From NCBI GenBank assembly GCA_023974075.1, contig CM043800.1:27000952-27064951 (forward strand): 64,000 nt of DNA, in the 5' to 3' direction. Position numbers and translations under genes: made by a program. Source of the DNA: Chaenocephalus aceratus. Taxonomy: Eukaryota > Chordata > Actinopteri > Perciformes > Channichthyidae. Below the pieces are notes generated by a model, which had not been told where the DNA came from, did not search any database, and saw only the letters and a program-made list of their open reading frames with translations. Below are positions 41,480-51,346 of this stretch, one piece after another (positions within the stretch are counted from its first letter, which is position 1; every line of letters begins with the position of its first letter).

Positions 41480-42124
41480 TATATCTGAAAAAATATGTAT
41501 TGAAGTCGATGGAGAGAGAAAACTTATCTTTCGATCCCGTTTGAATTGTGCCATGAATTACACATGATGTTTGTCAATCTTAAAAAATAATTTCCATGTA
41601 AAAAAAGTCACAATTTGTCTTAAAACTGTTGAAATATAAGACTATGAAAAATACGCAACTAGAAAGACTACAAATCCCAGAGTTGCGTACATTAACGTTA
41701 CACATTACACTTGTGTTACTCACCAAAACCTTGTAAAGCCGGTCCCGCATGCTGGCTCTTACGGAACCGACTAACTCCCCTTTTGTGTATGTACTCAACA
41801 TGGCCTGACTTGTAGTGATTTTCATCTATTTTAATACTTTTCACTTCATTCTAAAAGAAAGAGGTGAAATGTGCTAACGTGACGGCCATCTTGGTGTTGG
41901 TGACGTATGCAAGACCAGAGTTGTAGTTCATTGAGCGCTTCACACAAAAAAATGTGTTACTTCACAGTTTTACGACACATTTTAATTTTTTTGACTTGCA
42001 AAATTATCTTTTAAATTGACAAACATCATGTGTAATTCATTGCACAATTCAAATGGGATCAAAAGATAACCTTTCTCTCTCCATTGACTTCAATACATGA
42101 TTTTTCCAAAATAAGGTCCCATGG
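41480..42124. mobile_element. Foldback element, copy B of a tandem pair
   Basis: Same order and orientation as copy A: inverted arms at about 41495-41580 and 42010-42124, shared centre (gactacaaatcccagag, gcatgctggctcttac). Separated from copy A by about 35 bp containing ccggaaggggagggacttcg, which recurs after copy B. Confidence 0.75.
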
Positions 42125-43535
42125 AGGTCCACCGGAAAGGGAGGGACTTCGCTATGAGAAACCAATGTGAGTTTGGAAAATTGCAATATACATCTATTCT
42201 AGTATATCTCAACAATGGAATTATGATCAGTCGAAATGGCCATGACATGGGGCCTATTTATCCCACGGCACTGCTGTGTGGTCGAACTTTCGCTTACCGT
42301 TATTCGCACAAAATGTGATCGCCTGGCCGAACAGTCGCCACTTCTCCTGGAGGGCGACCTATACACACGATATCGCCAACATTTGAGACGATAATTATAA
42401 ACTTGCCCGCTACTTACACCCAGTGGCGACTGGTCATTAGGGGCAGGTGGGGAACAGCCCCACCTAGTGTCAGCAGAAAGTATTACAAATAATTATTACA
42501 AAAAAATGCAAAAAATAAATTATCTCCTGTGGGTGGGACTAAGTCTCGAGGAGGGGAGTCGAGGAGGGGAAGCAGCAGACGTTTAAAGAAATGAGAACTC
42601 CTCTCCTCTGAGCGGTCATATTAAAGCGACGTCCGTTCATTATTACGTGGCAACAGCTGCCTGCTGTCGAGTGTTTTGTCATATTTTATAATCTCTGTTA
42701 GATCAGCTGAACATTGTTCCCCCACATATTTACTTTGAATTAATTGAGAGTGTGGTATAATGAGACAATACCAGGCTACAGATGCGGACACACACACACA
42801 CAAATATATGTATATAAATATATGCAATTTAAAGTATGAGAGCACTCTCATAATAACGTAACACAATCAGAGACTGGATATATCCCCCCCTCTCTCTGGT
42901 CGCTGAAATGGGGAATTGAAATTACGGACCAAAAGTTGTATTTACAAGTATTAAAAGTAAGGACACCAAACCAACTGAGACCCGTCTATCCGCCGCATCT
43001 ACGCACACACTGTACCACACACACACCTGCACACTGTACCACACACACCTACAGCTCCTAAAGCATATAATCAGGCTACAGCCGTTGTGTATTTTATTAT
43101 GTGAAGCACTAAATGGTTTTAGAAAAATATTGACTCTTTGTTTATAGATATCTACTAAACTAATAAAGAGAGTAGGCCTGTTATACTGAGTGATATATAT
43201 TCTACACACTGCTCTGCTTTCTGCACGGACCTCACAGTTGTTCTCTCTGGAAATATCACGACCCGATGAAAGCAGTTTCTAAAATAATATCCAGGGGATG
43301 CATGCAGAGCTGTCATTGGCTGAGATAAATCCGGCCGTGCGTCACGCCTCCACCGTTCCCGGAAATGCATCCGCGGAGGAGCCGCGGAGGAACCATCAGT
43401 GTATCCTCGGTTATAGCTCCTCCAGAGAGCCTCCTCGATGCTCGATCCTCGGTGTGCATTTAGAGAAATGAGACGTCCTTCAAAATGGCGCGCTGAAATT
43501 CATTTCCGGGTCACTACCGGAGGACCGAGGAGTCG

Positions 43536-43615
43536 AGGAGTCGAGGAGGGGAAATTTGAGTATTGAGAAGCCTCTGAGGAGTCGAGGAGGGGAAATTTGA
43601 GTATTGAGAAACCTC
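43536..43615. repeat. 40-bp tandem duplication
   Basis: Two abutting 40-bp copies (43536-43575 and 43576-43615), both gaggagtcgaggaggggaaa then tttgagtattgagaa, differing at one base (g to a). It lies in a wider region rich in gaggagtcgaggagg motifs (also near 42550). Confidence 0.85.
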
Positions 43616-43856
43616 TAATGTGTGTGGCAAACAAATAATGAGAAGGGGGGCATAGAGCTGCCATCCCCATTCCCCACCATACGTCATTTCACATAATTCA
43701 GAGCTGATTGGCTGTAAGTACGTGTGCCGCGAAAAGTGTGGCGTGTGAAGAGGAGACGAGAGAGCTGCAGTGACGCGTCCTAAAACCCGGAAGTAAGCTG
43801 CGCGTGGGTTCCCTCGACAAAAAAGCAATGAGTTCTCATTCATAACACTCCGTTCG

Positions 43857-44024
43857 ATGTCTCACTATGGGATGCGCCTCATCGCGGAGCAAACAGAAGC
43901 ATCAATCTCATTACGCCAATCCTGATTGGCCGGTGATTCTTGACGTCAACGTCAGGGGAAATCACCCCCTATAAGTAGCCTGCGCCACGACGCATGCGTC
44001 ATTCAAACACCTCTTCTCGCTTCA
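43857..44024. repeat. DIRS left inverted terminal repeat
   Basis: Matches the complement of 49065-49244 nearly base for base, from gtctcactatgggatgcgcc to cctcttctcgcttca. It contains CACGACGCATGCGTCA, TATAAGTAG (a TATA-like box at about 43971) and a TGACGT pair (CRE-like), so it probably carries the element's promoter. Confidence 0.85.
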
Positions 44025-44405
44025 GAGCACATCTCGAACGGTAGCCGGGCTAGCTTAACGGTCCACAGACGGAACCCAACTAATTGTCGGTCGACGGGCG
44101 TTAGCCGGCTACCCGATTCTCTCACAGAAGAAGATTATAGTCAACCTCGCCGTTCTTCCTCTGGAGTAAAGTAAGGTTTTGACTTCAAGTTAGCAACACA
44201 CCAGTTGCTAACTTGTGTTTTTTCCCTCACTACCGACACCACGGTAGCAAGGACACTTTTTTCTTCTCTCTTCCACGGAGGAGAAAAGGATTACAGGAAT
44301 ATTACCATACCAGGTAATATCCTTGAGAGAAAAAGACCCACACTGTCCTTTTTCCCCTGGATTAAAGACAGATCGGTAAACATTTTTTTCTCGAACGTAC
44401 CTGTC

Positions 44406-46069
44406 ATGAGCGGACCCTCTCCACGCCTCACGGCGAACGAGATGGATGCCTCTCCCCCTCACACCAGAGGAGTCAGGATCTCGGAGGCTCGGCGCTGCGG
44501 TTGCGGGGTGAAAGTGTCAGGCACAGACTCACAACAGATCTGTTCGTCCTGCCTCGGGCTGGAACACGCCCAGGAGGCCATCGACAACCCCGGCTCGTGC
44601 GGACATTGTGCCCGCCTCACCGTGAAGAGCCTCCACCGAAGGTTAGCGCAAAAGTTAACCTGTCGGGACGGGACCCCCTCATGTCCACTGATCCGCCGAC
44701 CGGCAATCAAGACACGGGGACGTCTGCCGCAGAGATGGAGCCCCTCACTGCGGTCTGGGGCTCACCGACAGCGGCACCCGCAGAACCGGAATCTCGCGCC
44801 ATATCAGGCCGAGATCCGGTGGCGGCAAAGAACGCGGGAACGGGGCCCCACGCTATACCAAGCTGGGGCTCCCGACTGGACCTCACCACGGTTTCACCCG
44901 CGGAAGATGTCCTGGAGTTAGACTGCATGGAGGACGAAGAGTACACCTCTGAGTTCCTCCTGTCTGACTCGGATGAGCAGGAAGACGACATCTTCATGTC
45001 ATCGACTCAGGCTGCAAAGCCGGGAGCGATGGCTGCTCCCCCGGGCGACAGCACACCAGCTTCGCCCTGTCTCAGTATGGACCTACAAGCCGTGTGTCAG
45101 CGCGCTGCGGCCAAACTAGACATCCCATGGCCCGAAGTGGCCAAGGAGACCTCCAGGTCCCGTTACGAGGGAAAACTTTTTTCCTAAACAACGAGGGCAA
45201 AGAGGCAACTCCTCCCGGTCTTCCCGGAGATGTTGGATGAGGTGTCGGTCTCGTGGAGAGACCGGCCCTTTAGCAACAAGGCCCCAATCCAGGGTGCCTC
45301 CTCCCTTGACTGTGACGGTATGGAGAGGCTCGGCCTGCTCCACATACCACCTATGGAACCGCTGGTGGCAGCCCACCTCCTACCGAGGATGGGCCAGCCG
45401 CCAAGCAGGAACCCCACGCTGCCAGCAAAAACGGACCGATTCCAGTCTACCATGACGGAACGGGCCTACAGAGCCGCAGCGTTGTCCGCCAGGGCTCTGA
45501 ACGTTTCCTCGATGCTAACCGCATACCAAGCGGAGCTCTGTGAGGATATGTCGAGCAATCCTGGACCGGCCACTCTGGACGAGATAGCCGCGGTCACAGA
45601 CATTTGTCTCCGTGTCCAACGCTGCGCCGTCCAGGCCACGGGCAAGGTAATGGGGATCATGATGGTGCAGGAAAGAGCTAGATGGCTCAACCTCACCAAC
45701 CTCCCAGACCGGGAAAAGGAAGATGTGCTTGACATGCCCATCGTTCCCGAGGGGATTTTCGGCTCCGCTCTCGCTTCCATGCAAAGGAAGTGCGAGTCGA
45801 AAAAGAAAGAAGACGAGGCTCTCCACCTTTGTCTCCCTCGAAGGGTCCAGCCGCGGCTTTTGCAACGGCGGCCCTTCGCCCACGCTGCACCGCGCTCTGC
45901 TGGGTTCAAAGTACCGGGACAGCAGAGGGCGCAGCCCGCCCCGAGTCCCCAGCCCAGGCAGGAGACGAGGGCGAGTTGGTCTAGAAAATCTCCGGCTCCG
46001 GCTGTAGCCCAGGCACAGCCGAACCAGAATTTCGGCCAGCAGGCGAGGAAGAAGAAGCGAGCGGCCTGA
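44406..46069 (+). pseudogene. DIRS gag-like ORF, broken
   Basis: From ATG at 44406 the frame encodes a Cys-rich part (RRCGCGVKVS...QICSSCLGLEHAQ...SCGHCARL, a zinc-knuckle-like C/H pattern). A frameshift near 44640 moves the reading to the frame that continues with an acidic stretch (LDCMEDEEYTSEFLLSDSDE) and AKLDIPWPEVAKE. A stop TAA interrupts at 45185-45187, after which the same frame goes on (SVSWRDRPFSNKAPIQG, CEDMSSNPGP, KVMGIMMVQERARWL) and ends at TGA 46067-46069 after a basic tail. One frameshift and one stop make it non-functional as it stands. Confidence 0.65.
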
Positions 46070-46301
46070 CAGCCTCTCCTTCTCCCCTCCGTGACAGAGC
46101 TGGAAGTTCCTTCCCCGGCTCTAAATGTGTCCCCGCCGCCTCGAGAGATGCCTCAACGCCATCCTCAAGTCCGCACAAGACACATGTCACATCGTTATTG
46201 TCTGAATAAACCATTTTCCGCTGACGCATCCAGGCTCCGGCCAAGGGCGCAGCCTGAAAAAATGAAAAGAAAGACAATAAACAGTCCGTTAACCATAAGT
46301 C

Positions 46302-46700
46302 CCCTTTTGAGAGCAGCTACGGCCTCTCTCAAAAGGCGGATAATAAACGGGTCTGTGAAGGCACCACCGCCACGCGCATGCGCAGTGCCGGTTGGGGCTT
46401 TAAGGGCACTACCGCCACGTGCGTACGCAGTGCCGGCTAGAGCTGTAAAGAACGGCCCGTCAATCCTTCCCCTTTCAAGAACAGCTACGGCATCTCTCAA
46501 AGGACGGATTATTGACGGGTCCGTGAAGCCACCGCCACACACATGCGCAGTGCCGGCCAGGGCTTTAAGGGCACCACCGGCACGCGCAGGCGCAGTGCCG
46601 ACTGGAGCTGTGAGGGCACCACCGGCACACACATGCGCAGTACCGGCTGGAGCTGAAAAGGCACCTCCGTCACGCACATGCGCAGTGCCGGTCGGAGCCA
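46302..46700. repeat. Imperfect tandem repeats carrying NRF1-like motifs
   Basis: Units of about 45-48 bp built on CACCGCCACGCGCATGCGCA then GTGCCGGCTGGAGCTGTAAG occur about six times (GCGCAGT-like cores near 46376, 46425, 46543, 46590, 46633 and 46677). A higher-order period of about 178 bp is also visible, because ccccttttgagagcagctac recurs as cccctttcaagaacagctac. The region is open in the frame of the recombinase. Confidence 0.75.
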
Positions 46701-46859
46701 AAAGAGTGACATCTCAGCTGGCTCTAAGGAGCATACAGCAGGAGATACTCACGATGTCTGCCTGGGCTTCTCAAAACAGTTATAATGTATCTGTTTTCAC
46801 AAACCCAGAGAGAGTCAACCCACATTCTGGAGAGAAAGGTTCTCTCTCTCCCAGAAAGA

Positions 46860-47530
46860 AGGGTTTTATCCATAAAGCCCACCGAGCGGAGTCAGATTAC
46901 GGAGGAGAATGTCCTCGTAAAGCACCCGCTCAACATGGGCCTCATAATAAAACTAAACCCCGAACGCCACGGCTTACGGAGAGTTTTGGTGATTATGAAA
47001 TGCGTAGTGGCACTACACCCGACTTTTCCAGTGCGGGACGCGCCTACGGGTGCAGTCCTTTCACGGAAGGTGGTCACCACGGACGCAGGTCAGACGGGCT
47101 GACAGGGGACTTACGAAGGTCGCCCGGTGAGAGGTCTCTAGAACAGAGACTTCCAGCGGGCACGCGTAAATTACCCGGAGCTTTTAGCGGTGTTCCCCAC
47201 CCAAAAATGCTTCCTGCCTTCTCTCAGAGGACTTCATGTCCCCGTGAGGATAGACAACACGATATCGTGGATGAACCGCTAGGGAAGTTTACGTTGTCTC
47301 CAGTCACCACTGGCACACAAACTGATCCCTTAGAGCGGCAGACGTCTCCTCTCTCTGAGAACGACACGAGTACCGGGTGTTATGCACCTAGGGACAGAAT
47401 TACTGTCAAAAGGTGCACCACTCTATGCAGACTGGACTCCTCATCCAAGGATCGAGAGTCCGCTGTGGGTGCGTTATGGCGGAGCCGCGTTAAATCTGTT
47501 CGCAAGGGGAGAAAATGCTCAATGACAGCT
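46860..47530 (+). pseudogene. DIRS RT/RNase H remnant in overlapping frame
   Basis: In the frame offset from the recombinase by +1, translated pieces read ERHGLRRVLVIMKCVVALHP, APTGAVLSRKVVTTDAGQTG, then after a stop TYEGRPVRGL, NRDFQRA, NYPELLAVF, CFLPSLRGLHVPVRIDNT, RLLSLRTTRVPGVMHLG and GENAQ. This is the order of the DIRS RNase H domain. Stops stand where conserved Trp or Gln codons are expected (TGA at 47100, TAG near 47139, 47280 and 47331). The RT palm motifs upstream were not found. Confidence 0.6.
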
Positions 47531-47799
47531 GTTCTCTTTAATGCACGATTTAAACGCACCGTTAGGCGGGGACGCTCTCGTACACGATTGACCTCCGGGT
47601 CCTCTGTACACGTTCCCACCCCTGGTTCTGTTCCCCTTAACTCCGGCCAGAGTGAAAGAGCAACGCCACACACGTACTCTGATGTTTCCACCCTAGCCCG
47701 CAATATACGGGCTGGCGGAGATATATCAGCTGTTGTGCGGGCAGCCGTGGCAGCCCCCACCACGCAGGGACAGATCGTCTCAGGCGGGGAGGGCGATCC

Positions 47800-48886
47800 T
47801 TCACCCACGCCCAGAGCGCGGGGCACTATGGCCCTGACCCGTGAGTGGTACAATCTGAATACAGTGGGACTCCCTCAGAAGGTGATAAACACTATTCAGA
47901 GTGCGAGAGCTTCCTCCACCAGGTCTCTTTACGACTGTAAGTGGAGGGTGTTTGAGGAGTGGTGCCTTCAAGAAGGGCACATCTCTTTTCAATGTCCTGT
48001 CGGGGTGATTTTATCATTCCTACAGGACTTGATCGATAAACACAGAGCTTTTTCCACGATCAAGGTGTACCTGGCTGCTATTGCTGCATGCCATGTGGGC
48101 TTTGAGGGTAAGACGGCTAGCCAACATCCTTTGGTTTGCCGTTTTATGAAGGGAGCGCGCAGGCTCCTCCCTGTCTCCAGGTCGCTGGTGCCCTTGTGGG
48201 ACCTGGCAGTGGTTTTAAATGGGCTCAAAATGACCCCATTTGAACCCCTGGAAGGAGCTGACATGAAACATCTGTCACTCAAGACAGTGCTGTTACTGGC
48301 CCTGGCATCCGCTAAACGGGTCAGTGATATCCATGCACTGTCTGTACATCCCTCATGCACTCAGTTCGCCCCAGGGCAAACGAGAGTGTTGTTGAAACCC
48401 AACCCTGCCTTTACACCAAAGGTGGTTGGTTCGTGTACCCCGATTGGCATTGAGGCATTTCCTCCGCAGCTGGTTTCCTCCGGGGAGCAGCAGCAGGATT
48501 TATTGTGTCCAGTCCGGGCTTTGCACACATATATGGACAGATCAAAGGAGCTTCGTCTTAATGACCAACTCTTCGTGTCCTGGGCTAAACCTCACAAGGG
48601 TAAGCCTGTTACTAAGCAACGACTATCCCACTGGATCGTGGAGGCGATTGCTTTGGCCTATACGAGTCAGAATCTGCAAGCACCTTTGGGTCTGCGGGCT
48701 CACTCGACTCGGGGCCTGGCTACATCCTGGGCTTTGTTCAAGGGTGTTTCCATCCAGGATATCTGTGCGGCGGCAAGCTGGTCTTCGCCACTCACTTTTG
48801 TCCGCTTTTACAGACTGGACGTCTCCGCTCCAAGCGTGGCCCGAGCAGTGCTGGGCACCTTGTTGAGTCGGGACTCCACCTGTTAA
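47800..48886 (+). CDS. DIRS tyrosine recombinase, open frame
   Basis: The frame is open from 46070 to 48886, but only the part after about 47800 looks like protein. The core-binding half reads ASSTRSLYDCKWRVFEEWC, VGVILSFLQDLIDKHRAFST and KVYLAAIAACHVGFEGK. The catalytic half has LLLALASAKRVSDIHAL (Arg I, codon 48317), RAHSTRGLATSWALFKG (H-x-x-R, His codon 48701) and WSSPLTFVRFYRLDVSAP (Tyr codon 48809). All catalytic positions of the tyrosine recombinase family appear present, so this ORF could still be intact although gag and RNase H are broken. Start codon not determined. It is in the same frame as gag, separated by the gag TGA stop. Confidence 0.8.
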
Positions 48887-48946
48887 ATTCTGGTTGATCG
48901 GTGATCTTCGAGATAAGCTCGTCTGGCAATACGGGAGCTACAATAT

Positions 48947-49041
48947 CCCATAGTGAGACATCGAACGGAGTGTTATGAATGAGAACTATAGGTTACTTAC
49001 GTAACCCCAGTACTCAGAGTAACATGAAGTCAGATGTCTCA
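48947..49041. repeat. DIRS internal complementary region
   Basis: 48947-48986 is the complement of the left end (43832-43872). 48987-49041 is the complement of the right end with two mismatches. Such a region lets the linear cDNA ends be aligned for circularisation in DIRS elements. Confidence 0.85.
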
Positions 49042-49064
49042 CCAGCCGGCCCTCCTTGCTATGT

Positions 49065-49244
49065 TGAAGCGAGAAGAGGTGCTTATTTTGAATGACGCAT
49101 GCGTCGTGGCGCAGGCTACTTATAGGGGGTGATTTCCCCTGACGTTGACGTCAAGAATCACCGGCCAATCAGGATTGGCGTAATGAGATTGATGCTTCTG
49201 TTTGCTCCGCGATGAGGCGCATCCCATAGTGAGACATCTCACTT
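49065..49244. repeat. DIRS right inverted terminal repeat
   Basis: Complement of 43857-44024, from tgaagcgagaagaggtgctt to gcatcccatagtgagac, with small indels near gtgcttattttgaatg. Confidence 0.85.
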
Positions 49245-49794
49245 CATGTTACTCTGAGAACTGGGGTTACGTAAGTAACCTATAGATTTCTCCATAGAAT
49301 TTTAGAAAATATCTCCAAATAAGATCTGTCGGAAACGTACCTGTTAGATAAATGCACGTTTTGTTCAGCCGGATAATATCCACATGTCTACCCTACTTTT
49401 ATAATTTTCAAATCATAAATCTATCGATTAGATTTATGATAGACTTTTGAAACTACAAGAAGATAAGGAGGACTTTTGCAAAAAAGTAATAGAGATTTTT
49501 GTCCAGAAGGATAGCATGGACTTCATCTTCAAGTCAAGGTAAGACCGCAATTGTATTGAAAATGGGATCTTACTTTAGAGAGAACAATTCAATATTTAAA
49601 TGATAAAATTAAATTTTTTGGGTATCCTTTTGTTGAACTGTCTGTTTAAAATTAATCGAAGCATCAGACAAAATAAGCTTTTGAAAATAATATTATATTT
49701 TGATTTAGGTCAAAATATAATATTTGTAAACCTGAAGAGTCAGTGCCAGTGCCTCACCAGCCATGAACCTCACTGCAGAAGCTTATATATAAAC

Positions 49795-51280
49795 TAGGGC
49801 TGTCAAACGATTAAAATGTGTAATCAGATTAATCACAGCTTAAAAATTAATTAATCATGATTAATCAACATTCGAACTATGTCCAAAATATGCCATTTCT
49901 TTATGTATATTGTTGTGGGAATGGAAAGATAAATGAAAGAAGGCGGATATATCCATTTAACATACAGTATCTATGTTTATTATAACATTTTTCTGCGTGT
50001 CAAAATGAAAGACAGCCCACACACCTATCAATCATCAAACCATGGGGTCTTAATTCATTACACGTGTTGATTTCTATCAACGGGGGAGTACTTCAGGAAA
50101 GTCGACAGGGGGGGGGCTAGTGGAGTACTTCGTGACCACAGAGTAGGCTTGTTTGAGACACATTGCGGCTCGCCTCGAAAGTAGACGAGAGTAGCCGATC
50201 GCAGCCGGGGGAGGTGTCAAAAAGCTCGTCTTAAGTCGGACAGCTCGGACTCGGAGTCGGCTTGACTGGCTGGGTTTGCAATGGCGGAAATTCCATTTTA
50301 CCCACTGTAGACAAAGGTGATCTCCATTGCTTTATATAGGTTTGTTAATTCAGTCATGATGATGAACCACACCAGTGACTGGGTTCCATAATTAGAAATG
50401 CTCCTCCCTCTTAATGTTTGCAAAACTGATAGGTGGACAGGCTACAAATGATCAGTCCCTTCAGATCCGCACACATGAAGCTTAATGAGCATGAATTGAA
50501 CAGACCTGCTGCTGTGTTAATTCTTTAGCTGCCACTTTAAGCTTTATGATGTGTACAACATGGATGTAATTTGATATAATCTTGCCATTTTAAATGATGT
50601 ATTCAATAAATAAGGTTAAACCAAATCATTGCATTACAATAGATTTTATTTTAATGATTTGGTTTAACTTAAAGAGAAACTTTATTTATTGTTATTGCAC
50701 ATATTACAGGTACTGAGACAACGAAATGCAGTTTAGCTTCTAACCAGGTGCAACAAGCAGTGAAGTGGAAAGTAATGTACACAATCTACAGAATAATAAA
50801 TTATGTAAATTATTTTTCAGATAACAGTTTAGCAGCTGCACTTATGCAGCAAGCAAGGGCTGCAACAAATGCACAAGGTAATCTATCATTTAAATCAAAA
50901 ATGGTATTGTCTTTTAATGCAAATCAAACAAATGACATATTCATGTTTATTGTAAACAAATATTTAATTTTCTCTCAATCACAGTCCCTTTAGATCATGT
51001 CATTCTCCATACAATACATGTGGGATTTCTATTGCATCCACTTCATCTGCAACGAAAAACGCCAACTGAACTTCCGCCATTGCAAACCCAGCCAGTCAAG
51101 CCGACTCCGAGTCCGAGCTGTCCGACTTAAGACGAGCATTTTGACACCTCCCCCGGCTGCGATCGGCTACTCTCGTCTACTTTCGAGGCGAGCCGCAATG
51201 TGTCTCAAACAAGCCTACTATAACGCAATTAATTCAAAAAATGAATTACCGCCGTTAACGCGATAATTTTGACAGCATTA
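49795..51280. mobile_element. Second hAT element with long internal inverted repeat
   Basis: An exact 8-bp duplication ATATAAAC is at 49787-49794 and 51281-51288. The ends are TAGGGCTGTCAAACGATTAA and, complemented, TAATGCTGTCAAAATTATCG. Inside, two arms (about 50142-50293 and 51070-51219) are inverted copies of about 150 bp (gtcttaagtcggacagctcg and its complement). The central part holds a LINE tail at about 50671-50745. No transposase recognised. It inserted into the 8.9-kb hAT element. Confidence 0.8.
50671..50745 (-). repeat. LINE 3' tail fragment, minus strand
   Basis: On the minus strand it reads aaactgcatttcgttgtctc, then aatatgtgcaataacaataa, then aaataaagt. This is typical of Rex1/CR1-like fish LINE 3' ends. 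Confidence 0.45.
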
Positions 51281-51346
51281 ATATAAACATCTAAGTTTTT
51301 TGTGCCCCACCACTTTTGTACATATAAAAACGCCACTGCTTACACC

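Larger units (their letters stand above)
39142..42258 (-). mobile_element. Reverse copy of the 4151 MITE, blown apart by insertions
   Basis: TTAA at 39138-39141 is followed by AGGTCCCATGACATCC and sequence ending ccccttgtgtgttatg, which is the complement of 4671-4711 (the right end of the first copy). At 42160-42258 the complement of the left end of the first copy appears (ccattgttgag...; gccatgacatgg). The two pieces are in the order and orientation expected of one reversed copy, about 3 kb apart because other elements lie between. The terminal TTAA at the right is decayed. Confidence 0.45.
43832..49284 (+). mobile_element. DIRS-like tyrosine-recombinase retrotransposon
   Basis: Near-identical inverted terminal repeats lie at about 43857-44024 and 49065-49244, with unique extensions outside them (left 43832-43856, right about 49245-49284). 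An internal complementary region at 48947-49041 is the complement of the right extension joined to the left extension, with the joint at 48986/48987; only about two mismatches were seen. That arrangement is specific to DIRS elements, which replicate through a circle and integrate by tyrosine recombinase without target duplication. Contents are a gag-like frame, degraded RNase H and a tyrosine recombinase. The RT catalytic core was not found. It is inserted inside the hAT element 42421-51338. Confidence 0.9.
42421..51338. mobile_element. hAT-type element, 8.9 kb with nested insertions
   Basis: An exact 8-bp duplication CTTACACC lies at 42413-42420 and 51339-51346. The termini are inverted: CAGTGGCG at 42421 and CGCCACTG at 51331-51338, followed by related inner sequence (GGTGGGG at the left, CCCCACC at the right). 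8-bp target duplications with CAGTGGCG-like ends are characteristic of hAT elements. The host element itself covers only about 2 kb (42421-43831, 49285-49794 and 51281-51338); the rest is the DIRS element and a second hAT element. No hAT transposase domain was recognised in the host parts. Confidence 0.8.

Noticed and set aside
46302..46700. CRISPR-like array because of regular repeats
   Set aside because: The units are contiguous imperfect tandem repeats with no unique spacers, in a vertebrate transposon.
46091..47800. The first 570 or so codons of the 931-codon open frame as a recombinase N-terminal domain
   Set aside because: The frame starts at a GTG, runs through the tandem repeats and lies over the RNase H remnant in another frame. 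Its composition looks like out-of-frame translation. Only the part after about 47800 has recognisable domains.
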